Assembly (NCBI GenBank): GCA_905221615.1
Contig: CAJNDT010001868.1
Span: 857,501-921,500, forward strand
Reading direction: 5' to 3'
DNA: 64,000 nucleotides
Origin: Symbiodinium sp. CCMP2592
Taxonomy: Eukaryota > Sar > Dinophyceae > Suessiales > Symbiodiniaceae
In this document: one piece after another, positions 11,401 to 19,254 of the stretch
How positions within the stretch are numbered: position 1 is the first letter of the stretch
Layout of the letters: the number at the start of each line of letters is the position of its first letter
The notes under the pieces: model-generated
Database searches by the model: none
Told to the model about the DNA's origin: nothing
Seen by the model: only the letters and a program-made list of their open reading frames with translations
Translations under genes and position numbers: made by a program

Positions 11401-11793
11401 TCCCTTGCCAGCGCGATGGAAGGGGTGTCGTTTCCTTCCATATATTGGCAGCAGTGTACATAATGCGACCAAGAGGACGAGGAGTACTGATAGAGCCAGG
11501 GAGGTGGTCGTCGGTGCAATCAGGACCAAAGCAGCACCGAGCCAGAGGACGACAGCATCAAACATCATTTGCTGTACCTCAAGTATATCCCAAAATCGTC
11601 CGGGGCTCCAGCCATGTGGTACAGCTCCGTGATCAAACCGATCAACAGATTCACCACATCCACCAGGGCTCGGAACCAAAAGGTGATCTCCCCAGTCATC
11701 ATTGACCCAATGACCGAGGATCTGTACTGTATCACTGAGAGGAGAGACAGGCCGAAAAAGCTCTCCATTCATACCAGCTGGGTCATAGTGCAT
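8302..11793 (-). CDS. LINE element 1 ORF2, 5' part: hydrophobic region, unassigned module, RNase H, endonuclease N-terminus
   Basis: The frame stays open upstream as far as 12861, but that part only shadows ORF1. I start it at the ATG at 11793, the first ATG after the ORF1 stop. Residues 76-115 hold two hydrophobic segments (VVLWLGAALVLIA, LALSVLLVLLVALCTLL). Residues 241-560 are a module of unknown function that recurs four times in element 2. A linker follows with an acidic Ser-rich stretch and a basic patch (RRGRSRSPARRG). RNase H lies at about 722-873 with its four acidic residues visible: YTDGSA, LRAEQVA, LYFDCMSAG and NELSDVLAKEA. The AP-type endonuclease begins near 951 (TLNVQGFGG, catalytic QETK, CGIDLNGR). 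The frame then breaks in a G/C run near 8452-8465; residues after that are out of frame and stop at 8302. Confidence 0.85.
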   Translation of the reverse strand: MHYDPAGMNGELFRPVSPLSDTVQILGHWVNDDWGDHLLVPSPGGCGESVDRFDHGAVPHGWSPGRFWDILEVQQMMFDAVVLWLGAALVLIAPTTTSLALSVLLVLLVALCTLLPIYGRKRHPFHRAGKGTSRLPLPIRPLLAFGLFRCGVSSPMRIGGRGRLDPRFLAHQRSEFEQLTVAESQMIWSQPLLSAGLHPAAIHRQGPPVLPPTGPEPLDEEEPEEEWPPDGFEPVRARHISLWVLTPFSEPEMIQVAVPFPTTAETLFDFVRDARNESAQNWLGYVSPTVPQIHADFASFLLLPEWLPHSSCTAVAIDARLADGGVFAHYLHGPLTRGVALQAAGKGYAEPFEVFVGGDLAPLGPLESRLPVSGSLVKVVPRGTVIEWSGELRDRLDRPDLWDPRTDPPPSCGRGMIAFQSPEEQYIHHARRDRDNSPHQVAAWAFGLTEGAFRLRAPTDRPGRLCWKGASVHSLVAVVPRQADPSESARVIFLDLRGVGHWPQWTTVDGPHFHPGRYVEDLQIELVEGFSVVIHGGRVHGEDGFVEVRDGEVLEIVLRQTAAITPTQEGSSGDPDDGADDDCEDGESSSTFDALPDSSDLSDGAPNGPGPWGPPPPEPVNAPRRGRSRSPARRGGTVFGPLASPTTISIAAELPVPTYDLTIDSLKLPNVPPAWTTHPKPWPPTWLHFDLDGLPLKETTTKALAQTVPWSVLLARHSMNDLLKIEIYTDGSANKDSTKSGFAVTILLRVGLCVAVLGVISDQLLGASSVWPLDAPPALRAEQVAITVAMLWVMQFRALMPCFSCTLYFDCMSAGYAASGRWQAPDQFGEQGHLLELFLREQPGLDLHFAHVRAHEGNPWNELSDVLAKEASAGRARFGAPPVEVCREFLTLDLSWLAIEAKAACSQAYKVHRGCLEWGAFRDDGFRLRPDQLVPVQGGDRNSGQQPPSFELTAGTLNVQGFGGKTAYLEAQLDHEAFNVIMFQETKSPMGLLQSKRYLRLHSESLSRWGTAIWIHRQLGLFSLDGRPTKVDEHDLEVQFEDTRLLILKARPAQLSIYLIAAHCPHALKGPESMSFLDVLEAELSKMKGADLIICGIDLNGRVPALFGDITGGASRMWTAGSNWTALCSCAGESLPLAPSNTPSPTCWGRQHFCPPEWVRTSH
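10116..11073 (-). other. Unassigned repeated module, single copy in LINE element 1
   Basis: About 320 residues inside ORF2. Landmarks in order: IQVAVPFP...VRDARNE; LLLPEWLP followed by VAIDARLADGGVFAHYL; LTRGVALQAAG; a KVVPRGT segment; and near the end VIFLDLRGVGHWPQW with GFSVVIHGG. The same succession of short motifs occurs four times in element 2. I know no named family with this pattern. It is predicted to be mixed alpha/beta from the alternation of hydrophobic residues; its function is unknown. Confidence 0.7.
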
Positions 11794-11846
11794 TCCCAAC
11801 CGCAAGCTGCCCCCGACGAAGCAAGCCTCAGCCGCCAAAAGGGCAG

Positions 11847-13106
11847 CTAGATTTCCGGGGGTCCATTGCTCGCCTGGTTCTTCGCCAGGGCAGCAACCGA
11901 TGTCTCCTCGTCGTCGTCCTGCACGACCTCCACATTGTGTGCCTCTCTCACCGCTGCAAGCTTTTGGCCCAAAGAGCCGCTGACAACAGGCCTGCTGGGG
12001 TCTCTGCCTTTCTCCTTGATAGGTGTTCGCCTGGTAGAGGACCGAGATCTTCTCCTCGCCGGTGAGATCGATGGGGTAGGCGCCGAGGTCCTCGTTGAGG
12101 GCGAGACCTGATATGGGTCTTGGAGCGCAGCCGAGGCCGGGCTTGCTCCAAAGCCAGGCGCCTCCTTCCCAGCAACCATGGCCTCCAAAAGCGGAGTAGT
12201 GGAAGCCTTCCGTGGAGTTGTCTTCAGGGGAGTGAGCGGCGCAACTGTCGGCCTCCTGGGCGGTGTTGTGGCCACCACCTCTCGCAAGCGGCTCCTCACT
12301 TGCTCGACAGCCGCCGAAGTCATCTCCTCGTCGCTGTCCTCGGTGCCTTGCAACAAGGCATCCCATTCCAAGTCCACCTCTGGCGGCGGAGCCTGCGTCC
12401 TGGGTTCCACGATCTTCTCCGGGTTGGCCATCGCCTCCTGGAGCTCTGCGAATGCAGTGGTCTGGGCATCCTGACATTCCTGGAGGGTCTGCTTCGCTTT
12501 CAAGGATTCCTGGCTGTGTCGCTCGCGACCCTTGATAAATTTCTTCTTGAGCTCGTCCTGGAACTGGACCCAGTCGGCTTCGATCCTCTCGCAGTCCTCC
12601 GTGGCTTTCCGAGTACGGACCTCCGCTTTCCTCGCGACGGTCACAAGCCGCTGCACTGCCTTGACCAGGCCTGCAGCTGCCGTAGGTTGCTTGGCTCTCT
12701 CTTCCACAGGAGGTGGCCGCGGATGGTGAGCTGCTGGCCTGGTGTAGGTTGGGTACTCGTAGCCCTCCCAGTCGTGGCTGTCCTCCCATCCACCATACGA
12801 GGCTGAGTCCTGCCAGCCGCCACCACGTCTGCCTGTGCCGTTTTCGTTCCACTGGCCCCATTGTGGCTTCTTTCCCATCGACTTGAAGGTCCGATACACA
12901 GGGCAGGAATGGTGCGCCTCAAGGAGTCGCACGTCTCTGCTCCAAGGCTGCAGTCCTTGGCAGCGAAGTGCCTTGATGCGGCCACGGGCAGCTGAGCGCT
13001 TACGCCTCTGCAGTCGGTGCCAGCCAGGTGACTTCACTATGGCAGCGTGCGCTTTTCGCACTGGGGACTGGGCAATGCGTCGGGCTACCCTTCGCTCGAT
13101 CCCAAA
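11847..13106 (-). CDS. LINE element 1 ORF1 protein
   Basis: The frame is open from the 5' end of the element (13107) to the TAG at 11847. It has no ATG until 12878 (MGKKPQW). A GTG at 13061 is only nominal. Yet the stretch upstream of 12878 matches element 2 ORF1 residue by residue (SPGWHR, RSAARGRIKA, LLEAHHSCPVY), so it is probably translated. Visible parts: a basic N-terminus; a Gly/Trp-rich stretch (WGQW..., GGGWQDS); a charged helical region likely to form a coiled coil (VKAVQRLVTVARKAEVRTRK... to about FAELQEAM); and a Ser/Pro/Arg-rich C-terminal third. There is no CCHC knuckle or RRM of the usual LINE ORF1 kind. By analogy it would bind element RNA; that is inference. The ORF2 frame is -1 relative to this one. 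Confidence 0.75.
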   Translation of the reverse strand, partial: FGIERRVARRIAQSPVRKAHAAIVKSPGWHRLQRRKRSAARGRIKALRCQGLQPWSRDVRLLEAHHSCPVYRTFKSMGKKPQWGQWNENGTGRRGGGWQDSASYGGWEDSHDWEGYEYPTYTRPAAHHPRPPPVEERAKQPTAAAGLVKAVQRLVTVARKAEVRTRKATEDCERIEADWVQFQDELKKKFIKGRERHSQESLKAKQTLQECQDAQTTAFAELQEAMANPEKIVEPRTQAPPPEVDLEWDALLQGTEDSDEEMTSAAVEQVRSRLREVVATTPPRRPTVAPLTPLKTTPRKASTTPLLEAMVAGKEAPGFGASPASAALQDPYQVSPSTRTSAPTPSISPARRRSRSSTRRTPIKEKGRDPSRPVVSGSLGQKLAAVREAHNVEVVQDDDEETSVAALAKNQASNGPPEI

Positions 13107-13107
13107 C

Positions 13108-13122
13108 CCTGCTTACCTACAT
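13108..13122. repeat. Target-site duplication of LINE element 1, 5' copy
   Basis: Second copy of CCTGCTTACCTACAT (see 4582-4596). It runs directly into a (CATA)n tract up to 13135, so the original target was a CATA microsatellite with a short interruption. Confidence 0.88.
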
Positions 13123-13135
13123 ACATACATACATA

Positions 13136-14301
13136 GGTCCTTGCAGTTTATGTTTTTAAGGTTCAGAGTGCATCGCCCTCAGGCGAACGCACAGGTCCTG
13201 ATGCAAAAAGGTGTGATGTGCTTGATTGGTTCACTTCTAGAAGCCATTGTAACTAAAGCTGTGAGCGCCAAATGATGTCCACCCCCCTCCGGTCGCTCAC
13301 CATCAAATTGTTGCAGGCCCCGAGCCTTGAGGTGGCGTGAAATAGCTTGAGAGCAAAATGCCGCCTGTTCTGCATCGGAACGTCCATGTGGGAATTTGGG
13401 GAAGTCGGAGCTGCGACATGGGAAATATGCAGAGAGTACTTAGATCCCGGTGCGGTAACAGTACATGAGATCCTCAATTACCGTAGCCACGACTATCAGC
13501 AGGGCGATCACAACAGCCATAACAAACTCAAAAGCTGCGCCCGCTGCCGTCACCGCTAATGCCAGCCGTACCGCTGCCGCTGCGGCGCACCACCACCACC
13601 ACCGCCACCACCACCAACAGCACCACCATCACTGCTGCAGCCCATAGCACAAGGAGCAGTTCAAACCCGCAGAAGCACTGCTCCGACACCACGTCCACAA
13701 CAACGAGTAAGATGAGGCACAGAAAGCGGAGGACGACGATTCCGAGCTGTGCTCGAGGGGTTATGGTCAGGGGTCTCCCGCGATGCACTTACTTTGATGA
13801 GCACAGTGCTTGTCAAGAGAGGCGGCCAAACTGTCGGACAAGGCGCCATCTTCCTGTAGCTTGTAACAGGTTCTACACACGCTCGAGACTCCTGCAGGGC
13901 GGTCAGCCACATACTTTTGTTGCCCGTTCCATATCCAAGCGAGAATGATGCATATCAAGGTTGCCGTCTGCCCTTTCCGGCTGCCAGAGATAGCACAGAA
14001 ATAGGTGCTTGAGTGACATATCCGGCTGTGAGTCACTAGCCACACAGAGGGCGGGTGCATTGTGTCGAAGAGTCTCGCTGCTGCGACATGTAAACTTGCA
14101 ACATTTCAGTGTTGAGTAGCTTGCAGCAGAACGAACAGCCCTAAGACCAGCAACACTGGCCGAGTGAAGCTACTGCACTTGCTTGCCATTATTCCGCGGA
14201 AGCTCGCAACTTCGAGGACAGGGCGGCCTTTTGTGTGCAGCTCGGGGCCCTGACGCTAAAATCTCTGAAGCGAAGCCAAGCACAGCACAAATCCAGCAGC
14301 C
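13136..14301. other. Stretch without a recognisable gene
   Basis: Contains a CCA/CAC-rich triplet run near 13585-13635 that creates His- and Thr-rich artefact frames. Nothing else is recognisable on either strand. A short frame ending at 13275 (MQKGVMCLIGSLLEAIVTKAVSAK) might be coding but has no support. Confidence 0.4.
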
Positions 14302-14493
14302 ATGGCTTCAAAGTTTAGATCCTCAGCTTCGAAGCCTTTTGAGGAGATGCCGGCAGAGCGTGGCCAGGACGGGCGGGATGCAGCGCTACTGACTAGACTC
14401 TTGGATACGTCAAGTTTCGGACAGCTTCAGTGCATGCTCATCGAAGCTGGCATGCAGCACAAGTGCGAGGAGTTCGATTCCAACGAAGACTGA
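14302..14493 (+). CDS. Possible small protein or exon, unknown
   Basis: A 63-residue frame with an ATG in good context (CAGCCATGG). It begins MASKFRSSASKPFEEM and ends in an acidic tail (CEEFDSNED). The centre LLTRLLDTSSFGQLQCMLIEAGMQ could form amphipathic helices. I do not recognise it. Composition is protein-like, but the frame is short and alone, so it may equally be chance or one exon of a larger gene. Confidence 0.25.
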   Translation: MASKFRSSASKPFEEMPAERGQDGRDAALLTRLLDTSSFGQLQCMLIEAGMQHKCEEFDSNED

Positions 14494-15311
14494 AGTTTCC
14501 GACAAAAACCCGTAAAGCCTTCAAAATATTCGGTGACCGAACCCTGATAAAAAGCTTACCCAGAAATGACACAGAAGCCGTCCTTCCTTGGTCCAAGGTG
14601 AGCAGAAGCTCGAAGAGGCTCGTGCCCGGATCAACGGCGCCACACGTGCAGCCCTCGCCGCTCGGTGGCGACAGTGTGGCTTCTGATGCTGGGGCTAATG
14701 CTCATCATCATCACCATCAAAGTCACAACAGTGCAAACAGGAATGAAGTACAGCCTGCACCCGTGCCAAGCCAGTCCACGAGACGAGTCATGCGGGAGCC
14801 AAGAAAAGAAAAAGAGCAAGAATAAGAATCATCGTCTTCGTCATCACCACACTATAGTACTACTAATAGCCATACTGACAAAAACGAGGAGTCACCGGGA
14901 AGCGTCTTCATTGCGTGGTTGCCGAAGTCCAGAACTACCAGAGGAGTGGAGAGCAATCGAGTCCTTAGCGCAAGCACGTACCGAATTCTTCTGAAATTCT
15001 GCCCAGACTGGGCTCTGCTGGAGCAGACTGTGACCAGTGGTTGTGCTTCGCTCGAGGACACCAACCGCAGCTAGCCGCTTGTTTAGGCCGCGATCATTTA
15101 CAGCACTTTTCTGTCGAGAATACAAGAGCCTGAAGCTGAATCAGCCTTAGAGTCGTAGAGTGTAGAGGAAGTTGCGTCCGCAGATCTGCAGTTCAAGTCC
15201 GCGGCAATGAGAGGCCCAGGGCCCGGCTAAAAGAGCGCTGGGAGTTTCACGACTCGCCAAATTGCGAGAGCCAAGTCCCAGCCTCCCAGCCGCTAAGGGC
15301 GGCCCGACCGG

Positions 15312-15482
15312 ATGGAGGAGGATGCGGATGTTCCTGTTGAACACCCTGAGCCTAAAATGCTTGGTTCTTCTTGCGAAGATTCGGATGCAGAGGAGTTCTC
15401 GGATGTTTTGGTCTCCTTACCATCAGCAAGTGCTGAACTTGCACCCCACATCCAGGGAGCGATTGACTACATGTCTGAATGA
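15312..15482 (+). CDS. Short acidic upstream ORF overlapping the TIR-like gene start
   Basis: A 56-residue frame beginning MEEDADVPVEHPEPKMLG, rich in Glu and Asp (EDSDAEEFSD). Its TGA (15480-15482) overlaps the ATG of the next gene (15479) in the four bases ATGA. The codons look like real coding sequence. It could be an upstream ORF that couples translation to the next gene, or an N-terminal part of that gene put out of frame by a one-base change. The short length keeps confidence low. Confidence 0.35.
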   Translation: MEEDADVPVEHPEPKMLGSSCEDSDAEEFSDVLVSLPSASAELAPHIQGAIDYMSE

Positions 15483-16834
15483 AGGCACTTCCCGAAATCC
15501 TGCGTGGACTCCGGATATGCGACTTTCTGAGATATGCACCGTGGTTCTGGTGGCGACGTGAGTTGTGGAAGCTGTACTACTTAGCCGAACCTTTCGACAC
15601 CTTGGAGGAATTCTGGTCCCACAGCTGGCGGCTAGCAGCATGGACGAAGTATGTGAATGTGCTCTTTTTGAAACATGCCTTTCCAGCATCCTTGGTGGGT
15701 CTGATATGTGCCACGGTCGCCTACGCTCTCTTCCTCATGGAACGTCTGCCAAAGTGGACGCATGGTCCCTACGCTTGTAGCTGGTGTTCCTTTTCAGCAG
15801 CAGGGGCCTATGTCTTGACAATGCTGTTCTGCCGCCGATATACGCACGTTTTCCTCGACGTCGCTTGCATCAAGCAGGATGACCCTGTCTTGAAGGCTCA
15901 GGGCCTTCTCAGCTTGGGTGCTTGGTTGAAGAGATCGAAATCTTTGGTGATTTTATGGGATCCGTCTTTCAGTTCGCGCCTATGGTGTGTCTTTGAACTG
16001 GGAGCTTACCTGCACAGCCATCCCAAAGATTCAAAGCTCACAGTTGCCCCACCTCTTCAAGGGGCCATCTGCCTGGGGACCCAGATCGGGATGGCTGCAA
16101 CATTGACTCTATCACATCTGGGGAAAGGGTTCGAGATGGTAAAAGTGGTGCTCTTGTTTACTGTCCTCTTGCCATGCGGGATCCTACTGACACATGGGCT
16201 TCGTGCCTATTGGCGCAGCATCGATGTGATGAAACGTCAGGCTTCCAGTTTCACGTTCGAGCAGGCCACGTGTGACTGTTGCGAACGGGGTCGTCACGAA
16301 CGAGGCTTGTGTGACAGGGACATCATCGGAAGGTGTGTTATCGCTTGGTTCGGATCCATTGGAGCATTTGAAAGTCGAGTGCGAATGGAGATGGAGGTGG
16401 CTCTGGCGCACCAGCTTGCAAATGCGGCCTTTGCCTATCATCGCCTGGTGTTAGCAGTGATGCCTTGGCTGTGGTTACAGATGGATTTAAGCGCCAGTCA
16501 TGTTGGAGAGTCCAGCGATTGGACACGTTGGGTTGAGCTCAGCAGAGCAGTGACGCTTGTTTTCGGAATCTATCCCTGCACGATGAAGCTTCTATGCCAG
16601 ACTACGTTCCTCCTTCGGGCCAAACATTGCAGCACATGTGTTGACATGCTGCTGTCAGCTGTGGCTCTGGTCTCTCACTTGTGGGCTGCCAGCGGCTTAA
16701 TTACGTTGGAAGAATATGTCGTGTGGTTTCTTGTCGGCCACCCATATGGACCAATCTTTGGCGGCTTAATTTCCTGGTCTATGTGGAGCATTGTCACTTT
16801 GCTATTGTGGAAGTGCTTACCGGTTCTCCACTGA
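15479..16834 (+). CDS. Multipass membrane protein with a TIR-like domain (dinoflagellate-type family)
   Basis: A 451-residue intronless frame. Hydrophobic segments lie at about 60-85 (FPASLVGLICATVAYALFL), 105-118, 195-213 and 218-240, and several more cover 325-450 (LVLAVMPWLWL, MLLSAVALVSHLWAASGLI, a long one at the C-terminus). Between the second and third is a soluble block at about 122-180: HVFLDVACIKQDD, SKSLVILWD and SRLWCVFELGAYL. That succession (a strand ending in an acidic residue, a 'they are armed, so act' beta strand, then an aromatic-Cys-x-x-Glu helix) is what TIR-like domains show, and the Glu after WCVF matches the position of their catalytic glutamate. A Cys pair CDCC lies near 255. 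I associate this combination with a large dinoflagellate membrane protein family. The function is unknown; NAD cleavage or signalling is only an inference. Confidence 0.75.
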   Translation: MKALPEILRGLRICDFLRYAPWFWWRRELWKLYYLAEPFDTLEEFWSHSWRLAAWTKYVNVLFLKHAFPASLVGLICATVAYALFLMERLPKWTHGPYACSWCSFSAAGAYVLTMLFCRRYTHVFLDVACIKQDDPVLKAQGLLSLGAWLKRSKSLVILWDPSFSSRLWCVFELGAYLHSHPKDSKLTVAPPLQGAICLGTQIGMAATLTLSHLGKGFEMVKVVLLFTVLLPCGILLTHGLRAYWRSIDVMKRQASSFTFEQATCDCCERGRHERGLCDRDIIGRCVIAWFGSIGAFESRVRMEMEVALAHQLANAAFAYHRLVLAVMPWLWLQMDLSASHVGESSDWTRWVELSRAVTLVFGIYPCTMKLLCQTTFLLRAKHCSTCVDMLLSAVALVSHLWAASGLITLEEYVVWFLVGHPYGPIFGGLISWSMWSIVTLLLWKCLPVLH

Positions 16835-18024
16835 ATGCCCTGGGTGCAACTGGTCTTCTTTCTTGATCACTGACGATGGTGCGCTACCTTTGCTGCAGTT
16901 TCTCCCAGGCTGCGCTAGCACATTTAGCCTGAACACTGATGTCACGATGCTGTTTCATAGATGCCCTGGATCGCATGTAATGTAAAGATGCAAGCGCTTA
17001 TGCATGGAGCCTGAAGGCTGCATGCATTGCAGAAAGCCAGCCATCCCTCTCTGATCCAGGTTGGATGATGCACATGAAATAGCGCTTCTTTCCATCATTT
17101 AAGTAACACCATGAGAACTCTGCATTCGAGGGGTGCGGTTGTCGTCCATTGCGATGGACAGTTGATCTTGTGGTGGACAGAAGCTGGCGAAAGAGACAGA
17201 AGTCTCCCCCATCTTTTTTAAAGTTTGGCATGGCGTGCTTTCAGGCCCTACTGAAAGCCCGTGGTGTATGCCATCGTTTCACCACTTGACATGCAGACTC
17301 TCTCGGCGTGCCAAGCACGCGACTTTCCTCTCTGGGCCATGGAGGCGCAGGTGACCACAGGCAAAGGAGCCCAAAGTCCGTCGCGCAACTTTCAACAAGT
17401 TGGGCATGGCATGGAAGGGGCTGTCAGGATGGGGCTGTCAGGCCCCACTGGAACTCCAGCCAGGTCTGTGGGTTTAAGGTCTTATGTGGACCAAACACAA
17501 CTCTTACTGATGCTTGCAGCGAGCACCTGACATCTCCAAGCGGCTCTAGCCCCCAAGAAAGGGGGGGGGGCCTAAGCCCTGTGTAAGTGAGCACCGCTTG
17601 CTGAAGCGACGTTCCCGATGTTTCCGACAGCGGCTTGCCACTCGAGGGAAGTCTAAAGCCGATGCTTGGCCATGATGAAAACACAAACGACTCCTTAGCG
17701 ATTGGTGGTTAGTTGCCCCGAGCTCTCGAAGTAGGCCGGGGAGGTACAGGAGACGAATCAGTCGCTGTTTGTGCCACCATACTACCGCTTCGCCCAAAAT
17801 AGCATAAGCTGTGAGGGCACCATTCTGATGTTTGACAAAGTTCTGCTTCAGCAATATTATAGCCCTGAAACCTTTAAACCTAACCAAAGCCCAAACCGAA
17901 ACCCACAACCCAGGAAACCGAGGAGACTGGCTTCCAGGTTCTCGGCGCCCCGGCAGAGCCCACCAATGCTTTCCTATGATGGTACTGAAATGGCTTCTGA
18001 GTCCAGAGGTGTGCTAGATTCAGC
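16835..18024. other. Intergenic stretch without a recognisable gene
   Basis: It begins with the presumed 3' untranslated region of the TIR-like gene. A ten-base G run lies at 17561-17570. At 17866-17922 the plus strand is rich in AAACC and CCCAAA words (decayed telomere-like sequence in the opposite orientation to the block at 3995). No coding frame is convincing. Confidence 0.4.

Positions 18025-18093
<69 letters not shown>
18025..18093. repeat. (AGT)23 microsatellite
   Basis: Twenty-three perfect AGT triplets with no interruption, which implies recent expansion. The Val, Tyr, Leu and Thr runs in the frames across it are artefacts. Confidence 0.97.
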
Positions 18094-18094
<1 letters not shown>

Positions 18095-19186
18095 CTCGCA
18101 TTGTACCGCGACGCTGAAGCTTTCTTCTCGCATTCCATTGCGAGCAACTGCAGTTTGGAAATGCCTCGCAGATTGATCTGAGGTGAACTGGCCAGACAGC
18201 GTGAGGGCATCGAGAGGATCAACACTCACGTGCAAGTGATCTGACATTTGTTGAGCAGTCGACAGTTGCTTGCCTCTGCGGACTCGTTTCACTGCATAGA
18301 TCTGGTTTGATCTTCCATGGCCTCTTGCATCTGAAGTGGCGCAGGACTACAGGCTGGCTGTTTTCGCAACACCACACCATCCAATTAGCCTGCGCGAGCC
18401 GAGGCCACTGATGACAATATCTCTGGCGCACGGAGAGTGCTGGTTCAGATGTACCGGAGGGCCATGGCTGCTTGACCTACCAGGGGCCAGGAGGGGATTC
18501 CGGACAGTCTCGGGATGATCTAGCACCGTTTCTTCTTAGCATGTGGAACTTTGAGAAGCTTTCCGACTCAGCTCTTTAACACAGTTCGAAGCTTCGACCC
18601 GATGCTCAAATGCATTTGCATGATGCAGCCGAAGACCCTCTAGTGACTTGCACAACCCGCAGACGGCCAGAGTTTAGCTACTGTTCGGATTGAAAGACAG
18701 CAGCTGCGCACAGCCACGTAAAATCAGGAAAGCTGGGTGCATATGTAACCGCCAAGCCCAGGCCAAGAAAATCGCATTATGGTGCATGGTGCTTATCCTC
18801 CTTGTGACCGTTATTGTCATCATCTACTTCATGATCTTCAAGCATCCGAAGAAGTGAGGCAAAGCTTGAGCAGAGCTGCTCCTTTAGCGCCCCTGCCCCA
18901 AAACCGAAACCTTCACCAGAGTTCCGGTACCCGTAACTTCGCGCGGGTTCCCAAACTCGGCCAGGAAAGCCCAAACCTCTTGCTTCCTGCAACTACAGGC
19001 AGAAAGCATTTCACCAAAGGGCTTCTAGGACGGCTGGGCTGTGCGAATAAGACCTCTCACTACGAAAGCACATGGTTGGCTTATGTGCCCTACCCTCGCG
19101 CTTTGACCTAGAGGTGAGGCCATGAACATCAGCACAACGACGACGATTATCCTTACTGCTGGTATCACCACCCATGATGGCGATTC
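18094..19186. other. Stretch without a recognisable gene
   Basis: No motif is recognised. At 18586-18597 the 12-base palindrome TCGAAGCTTCGA occurs. At about 18895-18985 there are AAACC/CCAAA words like those at 17866. Confidence 0.4.
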
Positions 19187-19254
19187 GGATGATGATGATG
19201 ATGATGATGGTGATGGTGATGGTTATGGTTATGGTGATGGTGGTGATGATGACG
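19187..19254. repeat. (GAT)n / (GGT)n triplet repeat
   Basis: A run of GAT triplets grading into GAT-GGT hexamers and GGTTAT. Imperfect, so older than the AGT tract at 18025. Confidence 0.9.

Larger units (their letters stand above)
4597..13107 (-). mobile_element. LINE retrotransposon, element 1 (RNase H-endonuclease-RT order), 8.5 kb
   Basis: A non-LTR retrotransposon on the minus strand, 5' end at 13107 and 3' end at 4597, set by the 15-bp target-site duplication. Order in the sense direction: ORF1 (13106-11847); ORF2 with hydrophobic segments, one copy of an unassigned 320-residue module, RNase H, AP-type endonuclease, reverse transcriptase, two C2H2-type zinc fingers and a C-terminal tail, ending at 4635. 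There are no LTRs, only 38 bases of 3' untranslated sequence, and the end is a tandem ATGGAA repeat instead of poly(A). A one-base frameshift near 8452-8465 splits the endonuclease, so this copy cannot make intact ORF2 protein. It is full length and lies within CATA-rich microsatellite DNA. Confidence 0.92.

Noticed and set aside
4639-12806. Many plus-strand frames antisense to element 1 (likewise 46251-60060 in element 2)
   Set aside because: They mirror the minus-strand coding sequence, contain no motifs and are explained by GC-rich codons of the real ORFs.
11850-12861. Long frame upstream of ORF2 in element 1 (and 59078-60383 in element 2), a possible second protein overlapping ORF1
   Set aside because: The amino acid sequences of the two overlapping frames show no similarity between elements, whereas ORF1 in the same stretch does. 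It is most likely open by chance in GC-rich sequence.
4597-13107. LTR retrotransposon or retrovirus-like element, because of the RNase H
   Set aside because: No long terminal repeats, protease or integrase; an AP-type endonuclease and a LINE-type RT are present instead.
15190-15225. GTTCAAGTCC, a tRNA-like B box
   Set aside because: The bases around it cannot form a T stem or an acceptor stem, and no A box stands at the right distance. GGTTCGAA words near 29258 and 29946 fail in the same way.
18020-18292. Frames with poly-Val, poly-Leu, poly-Tyr and poly-Thr
   Set aside because: Translation of the (AGT)23 microsatellite in different frames, not protein-coding genes.
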